Notes under the pieces: generated by a model
Databases searched by the model: none
The model's input: only the letters and a program-made list of their open reading frames with translations
What the model was told of the DNA's origin: nothing
DNA from: Rothia sp. (in: high G+C Gram-positive bacteria)
GTDB taxonomy: Bacteria > Actinomycetota > Actinomycetes > Actinomycetales > Micrococcaceae
Length of the DNA: 64,000 nt
Direction: 5' to 3'
NCBI GenBank assembly: GCA_030529845.1
Contig: JAUMWB010000004.1
Location: 1 to 64,000 of the forward strand
Shown here: positions 8,655-17,421 of the stretch, piece after piece
Numbering within the stretch: the first letter of the stretch is position 1
Layout: each line of letters begins with the position of its first letter
Made by a program: the position numbers and the translations under genes

Positions 8655-9302
8655 ATGTCAGAACGCATTGAACGAGTTATCACCTCCGGTACTTTCTCCC
8701 TGGACGGGGGCACCTGGGAGGTCGATAACAACGTCTGGATTATTGGCAACGACAGCTCCGTAGTCATTATCGACCCTGCCCACAACGTCGATAAGATCTC
8801 TGCCAAGGTAGCTGGACGCTCGGTAGAAAAAATCCTGCTCACCCACGCCCATGACGACCACATCCGCTCAGCCAAGGAAGCCGCCGACCGCTTCGAGGCT
8901 CCGGTCTACCTGAACCCGGCAGACCGGCCCCTGTGGGAGATGGTCTACCCCTCCTGGGACTTTGATGGGGAGCTGGCAGAGGGCGACACCATCACTATTG
9001 GCTCCACCGAGCTGAACGTCCTGGCGACGCCCGGCCACTCCCCCGGCTCCGTCTGCTTCTACGCGCCCTCCCTCTCCTGGGAGAACAGCGAGGGTGTGGT
9101 GTTCTCGGGCGATACCCTCTTCCAGGGAGGTCCCGGGGCTACCGGACGCTCCTTCTCCAGCTTCGAGACCATCATCGAGTCCATCTCAACCAAGCTCTTG
9201 CCCCTGCCCGAATCCACCGCTGTGCTCACCGGCCACGGGGACTCCACCGGTATCGGTCTAGAAGCACCCGAGCTGGAGAACTGGATTAAGCGCGGCCACT
9301 AG
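8655..9302 (+). CDS. Metallo-beta-lactamase-fold hydrolase, probable S-formylmycothiol hydrolase
   Basis: A 215-residue protein with the metal-binding motif THAHDDH (residues ~63-69), the later histidine in ATPGHSPGS, the aspartate in FSGDTLF and the last histidine in TGHGDST, a complete glyoxalase II-like metal site. It is translated right after mscR (14-base gap, GGAAGGTGG before the ATG at 8655; an in-frame GTG at 8646 overlaps that ribosome binding site and is unlikely). In mycobacteria an MBL-fold gene also follows the mscR homologue. The natural inference is hydrolysis of S-formylmycothiol to formate and mycothiol. Substrate assignment rests on context only. Confidence 0.85.
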   Translation: MSERIERVITSGTFSLDGGTWEVDNNVWIIGNDSSVVIIDPAHNVDKISAKVAGRSVEKILLTHAHDDHIRSAKEAADRFEAPVYLNPADRPLWEMVYPSWDFDGELAEGDTITIGSTELNVLATPGHSPGSVCFYAPSLSWENSEGVVFSGDTLFQGGPGATGRSFSSFETIIESISTKLLPLPESTAVLTGHGDSTGIGLEAPELENWIKRGH

Positions 9303-9340
9303 CCACCGGCGTTCTTGCCTTCTCTGGCACCAGCTCATGC

Positions 9341-9379
9341 AAAGGGGCCCTACCGACATTAGACGGTAGGGCCCCTTTT
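9341..9379. terminator. Bidirectional terminator between converging genes
   Basis: A perfect stem AAAGGGGCCCTACCG / CGGTAGGGCCCCTTT with an eight-base loop has a T-run on both strands. It separates the mscR operon from the converging MFS gene. Confidence 0.9.
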
Positions 9380-9404
9380 CTGTGCACCTTGTGTGACAAG
9401 GCTG

Positions 9405-10793
9405 CTAGGGCAGCAGGGCCAGGCGCTCCTCGTAGGTGCGACGCCACAAGAACCCGTAGAGATGCCCCAGGCAGAAGTAAATAGCGGCAGCCACCAAAGG
9501 AATGATCAGGGCTACCTGGTAGCTGTGGGATCCGCTCAGATCGGCTGCCCAGACGAATCCCACCGCAATACCGCCCAGTGAGCAGGCCTGCAGGGTGGAG
9601 AGGGCCAGGTCAAGATTCTTACGGACGGACAGGCTGGTTGCCACCGAGTCCATGGTGACCAGGCAAATACCGTAGGCCAAGCCCACGCCGATCAGGGGTA
9701 GTAGCATGCCCAAAGCTGAGGTGGGCAGAGATAGGGTCATAGCGGTCAGGGTCAGCCCAACCCCGCTCACCAGCCAGGCCCCCCAACCGAACATGGGCAG
9801 GCGCTCAAAGAGTACAAACAGGGCAGAGATCACCGCACACAGACCAAGCAAGGCAATCAGGAAGCCGGTGACCCCCATCTGGTCGGTTGAGATAGCGTAG
9901 GCCACGATGGCTGCCTGGGTAGCACCCAGGGATAGGCCCAGGCAGATAGTGCCCAGCTGGGGGATCCACAGCAGGGACCGGCTAACCCCTCGTAGGGGCT
10001 TACGACGGTTGCCCTCGCTGATATCTCGGGTCTCAACCGGCAGGTTTTCCGGGCGCCACAACAGCATGAGCAGACCCAGCACATCGAGCACAATGACCGA
10101 GAAGAGGGCCGACTGGGCTGTGAGGAAAACCGTGGTCATACCGGCCAGCACAGCCCCGGCGGGCAGGGCGATGACATCAAACATGGTCTCCAGGGAGATG
10201 GACGCGTTGAGCTTGCGGCGGTCCTTGGTGGTCAGGTACTCGGCGCTCCAGTAACCCCGCATCATAGCTCCCAGGGGAACGGTGGTCACCCCGGTTACCG
10301 CGCAGGCGGTAAGGAACCTGCCAATGGAGCCGTTGCTGGTCTCTGCAAAGCGCAGGGATTCTAGCATCAGCCATATGAGGGCCAGAATGTTGAGCACGGT
10401 AACGGCGAAGAAGATTCTTCGCTGGCCCCAGCGCTCAGAAATAGATCGGTAGACCGGCACCATCAGGGCTGCGCTCAGCCCTACCGTACCTGCGGCATAG
10501 CCTCCCAGGGTCGCTTCGTTATTCTGCACTGCCAGCATCATCATGACCGCCAGCATGACCATGGCCGCAGGCAGTCGCATCAAGAGGGAGAAGAAGAGGA
10601 AGCGCCAACCGTGGGTGAGCAAAAGGTCGCTCATCCGTGTGCGGGCATACTGGGCCGAAATATGTAGCCGTTTAATGCTCTCGCTCAGGTTGGTTCGTAT
10701 ATTGGGGTTGCTGGCCCGCTGTCGGTCACGCCGATATCCCAACCCCGTGCGAGGGGATGAGCTACGGTTCTTGGGGTTACGGTGGGGGCTCAC
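9405..10793 (-). CDS. MFS transporter
   Basis: A 462-residue membrane protein with ~12 hydrophobic segments and the cytoplasmic loop motif YRSISERWGQRR between segments 2 and 3, the major facilitator signature. The ~50 residues before the first segment are basic and Ser/Arg-rich. The GTG at 10793 overlaps the stop codon of sbcC in GTGA, so translation is probably coupled. The substrate is unknown; drug efflux is a frequent role for such genes but nothing here proves it. Linkage to sbcCD is odd in function and probably reflects operon convenience. Confidence 0.85.
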   Translation of the reverse strand: MSPHRNPKNRSSSPRTGLGYRRDRQRASNPNIRTNLSESIKRLHISAQYARTRMSDLLLTHGWRFLFFSLLMRLPAAMVMLAVMMMLAVQNNEATLGGYAAGTVGLSAALMVPVYRSISERWGQRRIFFAVTVLNILALIWLMLESLRFAETSNGSIGRFLTACAVTGVTTVPLGAMMRGYWSAEYLTTKDRRKLNASISLETMFDVIALPAGAVLAGMTTVFLTAQSALFSVIVLDVLGLLMLLWRPENLPVETRDISEGNRRKPLRGVSRSLLWIPQLGTICLGLSLGATQAAIVAYAISTDQMGVTGFLIALLGLCAVISALFVLFERLPMFGWGAWLVSGVGLTLTAMTLSLPTSALGMLLPLIGVGLAYGICLVTMDSVATSLSVRKNLDLALSTLQACSLGGIAVGFVWAADLSGSHSYQVALIIPLVAAAIYFCLGHLYGFLWRRTYEERLALLP

Positions 10794-13700
10794 GCTGCTC
10801 CTGCATCTACGACCAGGGAAGATCCCTGGGGTGAGCTGGTAAGGACGATGTGCTTGTTAATGCGGTTCTTCATCTCGGCCACGTGTGAAATTAGGCCGAT
10901 GACCCGCCCGCGCTCGCGCAGGGAATCGATGGTGGTCATGACCTCTTCAAGGGTTTCATCGTCCAGGGAACCAAAGCCCTCGTCCACAAAGAGGGTGTCA
11001 ATGTCGATACCGCCGTTAGCCTGCTGTACCACATCGGCTAGGCCCAGGGCCAGGGCTAGGGAGGCCATGAAGGTTTCACCACCTGAGAGGCTGTCGGGGC
11101 GGCGGCGGGCGTTGTGCCAGGCGTCGAAAATGTCCAGAGCTAGGCCGGATTTCTTGTTGCGCCCTTCCGCCCTGTCGCTGTGTTCCAGCCGGTAGCGGCC
11201 GTGGGTCATCTTTTCCAGGTGCTCGCTGGCTGCTTCTGCTACCTCGGCGAGCTGGTAGGCCAGCACGTAGGAAGTCAGGGTCATACGCAGGCGGTTGTCG
11301 CTGCCCGGGGCCGCTGTGGCGGTAGCAGCAAGTTCTCCTTTGAGATGGGCATCCTCAAGCAGTACCCGGCTCTGGTCTAGGGCGTCCTCGAGCAGGCTCA
11401 GAACCTCTTCTAGCTCAGCGCTGGCCCCGGCCAGGCGGGTGGCCTGGCTAATCAGAGTATCTCGTTCGGCGTTGAGCTGGGCGATACGGGTAGCAAGTTG
11501 GGTAAGTTCTTCGGTCGTGGGTGCCTGCTCCCCACTGGCCTGAAGCCTAGCAATCTTTTCTAGAGCGGGGCTGCTGAGTTGAGTTGCAACTGCCAGGGTA
11601 CGGTCCCGGTGGTCGGTGAGCTGCTGTTCAAGCTGGCTCACCTGGGACTTGTCCAAGATCTGGTTTTTCATCTGCTGGGCATCGTCCAGGCTAGCTTCGG
11701 CTAGAGCTCGACGCAGGTTTTCTTGGGCGGACGCCAGCGCCTGCTGTCGGCGGTCCTGGTCGGCGTAGGCTGCACGTAAGGAAGGTAGTTGCCTGGCCAG
11801 CCGGTTGAGGGTGGAGATACGGTCGGAGAAACTCGGGCTCTGGCGGTGCGGCGCTAGCTCGGCTTCGAGGCTTTGTCGCTGATCTGTGAGCTGTTGCAGT
11901 TTAACCTCTTCACCGGTGAGCTGGCGCTGGGCCTCGGCCAGTTGTAGCTGCTTTTTCTCAAGGTCCTTTTCTAAGGTGTCAATACGCTGGGCCAGGGTCT
12001 TGCGGTGGGCTACCTGGGTCTGGGCTAGAGTAAGCTCTTCCTGGGCTGCGGTGACTGCGGCCTGGGCTTCTTCGGGTTCAGGGGTGCCCTGCTCTACCAG
12101 CTGGTCCAGGGTACTCTGGGCTGCCGTTAGGGCGGCAAGGGCCTCTTGAGCTTCTGTTTCTGCCCGGTCGCGCCGGCGTCGGGCCTGGGCGAGGGCCTCT
12201 TCAGTCACGGGCTGAGTGACTTGATCGTAGCTGGCAGGGGCAGGGTGGTCAGTGGACCCGCAGACACTACAGGGTTGGCCCTCGGTTAGGGCTTCGGCCA
12301 GAATCTGGGCGGCGGCATCGAAGCGTTGGCGCTGGAGGCTATCGGCATGGGCGGACGCCGCCCTCCGGCTTTCTTCTGCGCTGAGGGACAACTGGCGGGT
12401 GGTATCTACGTGTCTGCGGGCCTCCACCATACGCTGGGCGGCGGTGAGACGGTCGCGGGCACCGGTAAGGAGGGCACGGGCGGCTTCCTCACGGGCAGCG
12501 GCCTGCTCGGTCTCAGCGTAGTCCTGGCGCTGCCCCTCAAGGTTTAGGCGGGACTCTTCAAGGGCCTGGGTTAGCTGGCGGTGTCGGCTGGTGAGCTGTT
12601 TGAGGGTAGCGGCGCTGGTTTTTTCTTGGATGGCCAGGGCGGCGCTGTCTTTTTCTGCCTGCTGATAGCGGGTGAGCTGATCAATGTGAGTGCTGGCCTG
12701 ATCACCCAGTTCCTGGCTGGTGGTTTCTGTCAGTGGAGCCTCAAGTGTGACCTGGGTTTGGGTCAGTAGACCGTATTCCAGGGCGGTTTCGGTCAGGTTT
12801 TCCCGGGCGGACGCCAGTAGCTCACGGCTGCTCTCCAGCTGGGCTTCTGCCCGCTCTGTTGCCTGCCGGTGGCTGGTTCTCGCCTGCTCTTCGGCAGTTA
12901 CGTCAGGAAGCAGTTCGGCAGCTGCCCGGTGTTCTTCAAGGCGGGCACGGCTTGTAGCTATCTGGCCCTCTTGGCCTGCTAGAGTTGCCTTCTCTTGGAT
13001 GAGGTCACGATAGGCCGCCCAGTCTTTCTGTAGCTGGGTGGCTGCGGTATGCCTGGCTGCGAGCGCTTCACGTTCCTGGGCGCTAGCATCTCGCCGGTCT
13101 TCTAGCTTTTGTGTTAGGTTGGCTAGTTCGCTGAGCACCTGGCCTAGGTGGGCGGGAAGGTCAGCGACCGAGGTGGTACCTGTTGCTGTGGACTCAGCAG
13201 GGTCTTGCTCTGTGTCCGTCCCGGTTTGTTCTTCGGTCACTGTCGGGGCGTCTAGTCCCAGGGCCTGGCGGGCCTGGTCTACTCGGGCAGCCTGTTCGGC
13301 GCGTTCTGCCCGTTGCTCTAGTACCTGTAGTTCTCGCTGGGCGGCTTTGGCTGCGGCGTCGGCGTCCTTGGCGTGTTCGTGGAGCAGGGCCTGGACCTTT
13401 TCGAAGTCCTCGGTGCCAAAGAGCTGTTTGAGGAGCTGTTCCCTTTCACCAGAGTCAGCTACCAGAAAGCGCTGGAATTTGCCCTGGGGCAGTAGCATGA
13501 CCTGATTGAACTGCTGGGCGTTGAGTCCTAGCACGGAGAGCATGAAGTCGCCGGCGTCCTTATGGCGGGTGATGGCCGGGTCGGGTTCCCAGCTGCCGGT
13601 GGTAGCGTCGAACTTCTCGATCAGGGTCTTGGCCTGTTCGGTCACGGTGCCCTGACCGCGTTTCTTGGGGCGCTCGTAGGCCGGGCTGCGATCGATGCGG

Positions 13701-13960
13701 TAGCGGTCTGTGCCGATAGTGCAGTCGAGGATGACGCGGGGCTGCGCGTGAGGCTCAGCGAAGCGGGATTTGAGGTCGGTTCGCCCAGATGAGGTGGTGC
13801 CGTAGAGGGCAAAGCAGATAGCGTCGAGGATGGATGATTTGCCGGAGCCGGTCGGTCCGTTGAGCAAGAAGATTCCCTCGCGATTGAGGTCATCGAAGTC
13901 GAGGGTTATGGTGCCCGGGAAGGGGCCGTAGGCGGTGAGTTCTAGTCGGTGGATTCGCAT
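10790..13960 (-). CDS. sbcC: SbcC nuclease subunit, SMC-like ATPase
   Basis: A 1056-residue ATPase that works with SbcD to cut hairpins and protein-blocked DNA ends. Walker A is GPTGSGKSSI (residues 35-44). Long Gln/Glu/Ala-rich coiled coils fill residues ~180-860. They are broken near residue 570 by the zinc hook CSVC, where two molecules dimerise. The ABC signature LSGGETF and Walker B DTLFVDEGFGSLD are near the C-terminus. Length and order match the Rad50/SbcC family. The ATG abuts the sbcD stop codon (TAAATG), so the two subunits are co-translated. A run of Thr/Glu around residues 240-265 is a linker-like insertion. Confidence 0.96.
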   Translation of the reverse strand: MRIHRLELTAYGPFPGTITLDFDDLNREGIFLLNGPTGSGKSSILDAICFALYGTTSSGRTDLKSRFAEPHAQPRVILDCTIGTDRYRIDRSPAYERPKKRGQGTVTEQAKTLIEKFDATTGSWEPDPAITRHKDAGDFMLSVLGLNAQQFNQVMLLPQGKFQRFLVADSGEREQLLKQLFGTEDFEKVQALLHEHAKDADAAAKAAQRELQVLEQRAERAEQAARVDQARQALGLDAPTVTEEQTGTDTEQDPAESTATGTTSVADLPAHLGQVLSELANLTQKLEDRRDASAQEREALAARHTAATQLQKDWAAYRDLIQEKATLAGQEGQIATSRARLEEHRAAAELLPDVTAEEQARTSHRQATERAEAQLESSRELLASARENLTETALEYGLLTQTQVTLEAPLTETTSQELGDQASTHIDQLTRYQQAEKDSAALAIQEKTSAATLKQLTSRHRQLTQALEESRLNLEGQRQDYAETEQAAAREEAARALLTGARDRLTAAQRMVEARRHVDTTRQLSLSAEESRRAASAHADSLQRQRFDAAAQILAEALTEGQPCSVCGSTDHPAPASYDQVTQPVTEEALAQARRRRDRAETEAQEALAALTAAQSTLDQLVEQGTPEPEEAQAAVTAAQEELTLAQTQVAHRKTLAQRIDTLEKDLEKKQLQLAEAQRQLTGEEVKLQQLTDQRQSLEAELAPHRQSPSFSDRISTLNRLARQLPSLRAAYADQDRRQQALASAQENLRRALAEASLDDAQQMKNQILDKSQVSQLEQQLTDHRDRTLAVATQLSSPALEKIARLQASGEQAPTTEELTQLATRIAQLNAERDTLISQATRLAGASAELEEVLSLLEDALDQSRVLLEDAHLKGELAATATAAPGSDNRLRMTLTSYVLAYQLAEVAEAASEHLEKMTHGRYRLEHSDRAEGRNKKSGLALDIFDAWHNARRRPDSLSGGETFMASLALALGLADVVQQANGGIDIDTLFVDEGFGSLDDETLEEVMTTIDSLRERGRVIGLISHVAEMKNRINKHIVLTSSPQGSSLVVDAGAA

Positions 13961-15106
13961 TTAGTCGCTCGCTCCCCTAGTGCGTACCTGGTCGAGGACG
14001 TCGGTCAGGTAGGTAGTTTCGGCTTCGTTGAGGGCTCTGCCGCGGACGTGGTCGTAGAAGGACTCACAGATAGCCTGCACGCTCTGGGGCTGGCGGGTGC
14101 GGCGGTAGCTGTGTTCCTGGGCGAAGCTTACTCCCTCGGGAGCGAAGTACAGTTCTTGCACGTGGGCGTAGTGGGCCTTGAGCTGGTCAAGGGCTCCAGC
14201 TGGTCGCTCAGCATCGGTGAGGGTAATACTGACAAAGGCCTGGCCGTAGGCTGCAACGGTGGCTTCATCCAGTACTTCATCCAGGGTCCCCTTCAGGGTT
14301 TTGAGGACCAGGTGGGTAGACCAGGTATGCTCATGCACCTGGATTCTCCCATCGGAAGAAACATCAAGAACCCAGGCTCCCTTGCGGTGGTTCTGTTCGC
14401 TAAAGGAATAGGCCAGCAGTGAGCCCGAGTACCGCACGGTATCAGTCACTTTCTGCCGTCCGTGCAGATGCCCCAGGGCGGTGTAGCTGGCAGCGGCAAA
14501 GGTGCTCGCCGGCACCTGCTGTACCCCGCCCACCGAAATATCTCGCTCTGATTCTGAAGGCTCGGAACCGGTGGCAAAGCAGTGGGCAAGCACCACCGTA
14601 GCGGCAACCTGGCGGGTGGCAGCGTCCTCTTCTACCCGCCGCATAGCTTCGGCCAGCACCGCCGCGTGACTAGCCTCGGTTTCCCAGCGGGCAGCGATGG
14701 GGCGCGGCTCCAGATAGGGTATGCCGTAAAAGGCTACCTCCACTCCCCCGGCTGTGAGCAGGACGGGTTGCCCCACCTGGGTCTGCGAGGTCACTAGGTG
14801 CACACCGGCGGCACTGAGCAAGGAGGACCCAAAACCCAGCCTAATAGCCGAGTCGTGGTTGCCGCTGGTTGCAATCACCTGGGCCCCGGCCTGCACCAGG
14901 CGGGTGAGAGTGCGGTCAAAAAGTTGCACGGTCTCGGTGCGGGGCTGGGCCTGGTCGTAGACATCCCCACTGATCAAGACCACGTCGATGCCCTGCTCCT
15001 GAACCAGGGTGACCAGCTCATCGAGGAGTCGCTCGGCGTAGGAGTGGAGGGAGGTACCGTGAAAGGTACGACCCAGGTGCCAGTCTGAGGTGTGCAAGAT
15101 ACGCAT
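13961..15106 (-). CDS. sbcD: SbcD exonuclease subunit, Mre11-like
   Basis: A 381-residue metallophosphoesterase. The two-metal site is complete: TSDWHLGR near residue 8, SGDVYDQ near residue 48, SGNHDSA near residue 82, and GHLHGRQ near residue 210. It provides 3'-5' exonuclease and endonuclease activity on DNA opened by SbcC. The C-terminal ~110 residues form the capping domain. It is the first gene of an sbcD-sbcC-MFS operon. No ribosome binding site precedes the ATG; a TANNNT box lies six bases upstream instead, so the message is probably leaderless. Confidence 0.95.
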   Translation of the reverse strand: MRILHTSDWHLGRTFHGTSLHSYAERLLDELVTLVQEQGIDVVLISGDVYDQAQPRTETVQLFDRTLTRLVQAGAQVIATSGNHDSAIRLGFGSSLLSAAGVHLVTSQTQVGQPVLLTAGGVEVAFYGIPYLEPRPIAARWETEASHAAVLAEAMRRVEEDAATRQVAATVVLAHCFATGSEPSESERDISVGGVQQVPASTFAAASYTALGHLHGRQKVTDTVRYSGSLLAYSFSEQNHRKGAWVLDVSSDGRIQVHEHTWSTHLVLKTLKGTLDEVLDEATVAAYGQAFVSITLTDAERPAGALDQLKAHYAHVQELYFAPEGVSFAQEHSYRRTRQPQSVQAICESFYDHVRGRALNEAETTYLTDVLDQVRTRGASD

Positions 15107-15107
15107 A

Positions 15108-15122
15108 CCACTAGTTTAGTGG
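15108..15122. promoter_or_regulatory. Palindrome over the sbcD promoter
   Basis: CCACTA-GTT-TAGTGG is a perfect inverted repeat immediately before the sbcD ATG. It contains, on the minus strand, TAAACT (15113-15118) six bases before the ATG, which reads as a -10 box for a leaderless transcript. A protein bound to the palindrome would block that promoter. Only 48 bases separate sbcD from the divergent ADP-ribosylglycohydrolase gene. Confidence 0.45.
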
Positions 15123-15154
15123 CCTTGTTCTAACCCCGCTTTAGAATAGGGAGC

Positions 15155-16303
15155 ATGACGTCTGTTTTTCCTGCCCCTAACGCCCTGTCCCCCGCTTACC
15201 GTTCCGCCTTGCGTGGCTCCCTACGAGGCACAGCACTGGGTGATGCCCTGGGTTACCCCGCTGAAACCCTCACAGAGGAGCAGATTGCTGAGCGTTGGGA
15301 GCAGCGGGCAGGTGCTGATCTGGTAGCAGCTATCGCCGCAGAACCCCTGCTGGTTTCCGACGATACCCAGCTGACCCTGGCAACCCTGGATGGTCTGACA
15401 GAGGTACTGGAGTGGAACAACGAGGGGCAGGCAGCCGATGAACTGGCCTGTATCTGGTTAGCTTATCTTCGCTGGTACACCGGCACAGGTCACCCCGTGC
15501 CCGAGAATGCCCCCTACTCCCTTGCCCGTCCGCTCGATAGTCTAGACGTAATGCGCCAGCAGCGGGGCCCGGGTAAGGCGACCCTAGCGGCCCTAGCTGA
15601 GGGGGAAATGCAGTTTATCTCTAAAAACATCAACCCGCAGGCCCTGGGTACCGGAGCGCTCATGCGCTCTGCCCCTTTCGGCTATCTTCCTGTTGCCGAT
15701 GATGCTACGGTCATCAAGCTCTCTGCCCACGCCGCAGCTCTCACCCACGGCCACCCCGAGGCGATTATCTCAGCCGGTGCCTATGCCCTGCTGATCCGCT
15801 ACCTGCTGGGAAGCCACGAGCAGGGCTCTGAGATGGGCCGGGAAACGAACCCACAGGTCGGTGTACTTGAAACCTGTACCCGGCAAGTTTTGGCATGGCT
15901 CGCCACGGTCGAGCAAAGCCAGGCTCTGCCCGGTGATGCTGAACTTACCCGCACGGCGCTGGGCACCGCCGTCCGCTTGGCTCAGCAAGAAGCTCAGGGC
16001 GCGGACGCCCGCCCCCACTTCGGCGAGCTTATGATAGCTCCCGATGTGCTCGGCTACGCCCTCTTTTTAGCCCTGCAAGCGGAGGCGGACGTCGCTGAGG
16101 GGAAGCTAAGCCAGCAGCAGGCGGTTGCTCAGGCGCTGGGCGCTGCTATAGCTGTCACGGGTGATTCAGATTCGCTCGGAGCCCTGGTTGGCTCCCTGCT
16201 CGGGGCACTGTGGGGCGAGACGGCCCTACCGACGTATGCCACCGATGCCGAAGAGGCTCTGAACCTGGTCGAGGCGGCTTGGTTCAAGCAGCTTGGATTG
16301 TAG
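15155..16303 (+). CDS. ADP-ribosylglycohydrolase family protein
   Basis: A 382-residue protein of the DraG/ARH family, which removes ADP-ribose from proteins or nucleic acids using two magnesium ions. The N-terminal motif GTALGDALGYPAE and the metal motif SDDTQLTLATLDGL are present; the second metal motif is GDSDSLGALVGSLLGALWG near residue 335. All expected acidic ligands are visible, so the enzyme is probably active. AGGGAGC precedes the ATG. No ADP-ribosyltransferase is nearby, so the substrate is unknown. It converges on the phosphotransferase gene across a structured repeat. Confidence 0.88.
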   Translation: MTSVFPAPNALSPAYRSALRGSLRGTALGDALGYPAETLTEEQIAERWEQRAGADLVAAIAAEPLLVSDDTQLTLATLDGLTEVLEWNNEGQAADELACIWLAYLRWYTGTGHPVPENAPYSLARPLDSLDVMRQQRGPGKATLAALAEGEMQFISKNINPQALGTGALMRSAPFGYLPVADDATVIKLSAHAAALTHGHPEAIISAGAYALLIRYLLGSHEQGSEMGRETNPQVGVLETCTRQVLAWLATVEQSQALPGDAELTRTALGTAVRLAQQEAQGADARPHFGELMIAPDVLGYALFLALQAEADVAEGKLSQQQAVAQALGAAIAVTGDSDSLGALVGSLLGALWGETALPTYATDAEEALNLVEAAWFKQLGL

Positions 16304-16305
16304 GT

Positions 16306-16502
16306 AAGGGCAGGCAAGCTCGCAGCGAAGCTGCTGACTCGATGAAGTGAGCGGGTGCGAGCGCGCGAGCACACAAGAGTGAACGGAATCCGCCGTAAGG
16401 CGGGGCTTGAGGGTCAGGCTTACGCCTATTCCGCCTGCAGATTTATTTCCTCGCGCGCTCGGAATCTGCTGGGCTTCATCCAGCGTGAGCTTGCCTGCCC
16501 TT
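16306..16502. repeat. Structured ~197-bp element with perfect 15-bp terminal inverted repeats
   Basis: The ends AAGGGCAGGCAAGCT (16306-16320) and its exact complement (16488-16502) enclose further matching arms (GAGCGCGCGAG, 16359-16369 and 16450-16460). The centre holds GGAAT/ATTCC (16385-16389, 16428-16432) enclosing two hairpins, CCGCC-GTAA-GGCGG and AGGC-TTAC-GCCT. It fills the gap between two converging genes and starts two bases after a stop codon. No target-site duplication and no coding capacity are seen. It may be a MITE-like element, a bidirectional terminator or a structured RNA. Confidence 0.6.
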
Positions 16503-16518
16503 TCTTTCCCTAGAGTGC

Positions 16519-17400
16519 TTAAGCGGCAAACACCTCGTTGCGGTGGTCCAGGTACCATTCGTCGGCGCGCTCCACAGCCAGGCGTTGGATAGCTCCGCCC
16601 ATGCCGTTGCGCATGGTATAGGCCAGGGACTGAAGGGGCAGCAGGCGGGCAACGATTTTAGCGCGTTCGAGCTGGGTGTAATCCAGGGCCTTGGCCAGGG
16701 AGTCCCAGCCGTAGAAGTTGCCCAGGGCTGCGTGGTCAACGGCGGCGTCGCCCACCGAAGCGTGGTCCCAGTCAATGACGCCCACCAGTTTATCCCCGTT
16801 CCAGAGAATGTTGTGGCCGGCAAGATCACCGTGGACGAGCACCGGCGGGGCGGGTTCAAGATCTAGAACCCGGTCGATAGCTGCGTGGGCTACCTTCTGC
16901 GCCCCGGACAGGAGCTGGGGCACCACCTGCTCGCGCAGGAGCACCTCCCAGTTCTCCCGCCCGCCCCAGTGCTCGTGCACCATATCCAGGTAGGGGCCGT
17001 AGCCGCTGTAGTCAACGGTATGAATGGCCTTGACCAGGTTGGTCAGCTGTTTGGGTGGGGCCGCCCCCTGTAGGCGGGGCTCACCCTTAATCCAGGTTAG
17101 CCCTACAGCGGTAAATCCGTTGCGGGTAATCACCCGGGTAATGGGCCGGGGCACAGCAAAGGGCAGGTCCTGGGGTAGCCGCCGCAGAATTTCGGTGCGG
17201 CGGGCTACCAGGTGCCCGGTCTGCTGGGTTTTGGCGATGCGCACACTCAGTTCCGCTCCCATGTTCACGATGATGTGGGCAGAACCGGTGGTTCGCACGT
17301 CCCAGCGGTCACGGGGAATGTTCAAACCTGCCTGCTCCATCACCGCTGTGACCACGGGAAAGGCTTTCATTTGTTCAATGAGTGTAAGGTGCGCTGCCAT
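16519..17400 (-). CDS. Aminoglycoside phosphotransferase (APH) family protein
   Basis: A 293-residue kinase-fold protein. The catalytic loop VLVHGDLAGHNILW and the metal-binding VIDWDHASVGD are complete, so it should transfer phosphate from ATP to a small molecule. The N-terminal lobe carries the nucleotide-binding segment around HIIVNMGAELSVRIAK. The family includes antibiotic kinases, choline/homoserine-type and fructosamine kinases; sequence alone does not identify the substrate, and a resistance role should not be assumed. GAGG precedes the ATG by seven bases. It is 21 bases downstream of rdgB on the same strand and may be co-transcribed with it. Confidence 0.8.
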   Translation of the reverse strand: MAAHLTLIEQMKAFPVVTAVMEQAGLNIPRDRWDVRTTGSAHIIVNMGAELSVRIAKTQQTGHLVARRTEILRRLPQDLPFAVPRPITRVITRNGFTAVGLTWIKGEPRLQGAAPPKQLTNLVKAIHTVDYSGYGPYLDMVHEHWGGRENWEVLLREQVVPQLLSGAQKVAHAAIDRVLDLEPAPPVLVHGDLAGHNILWNGDKLVGVIDWDHASVGDAAVDHAALGNFYGWDSLAKALDYTQLERAKIVARLLPLQSLAYTMRNGMGGAIQRLAVERADEWYLDHRNEVFAA

Positions 17401-17421
17401 AGGGTACCTCGTAGGGATTTC

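Noticed and set aside
10782..13893. Series of plus-strand open frames opposite sbcC
   Set aside because: They are Ala/Arg/Ser/Trp-rich shadows caused by the codon bias of sbcC; none has a ribosome binding site or recognisable domain.
16519..17400. Antibiotic resistance gene
   Set aside because: Only general APH-family motifs are visible. The gene sits in a stable housekeeping context, and most such chromosomal proteins have metabolic substrates.
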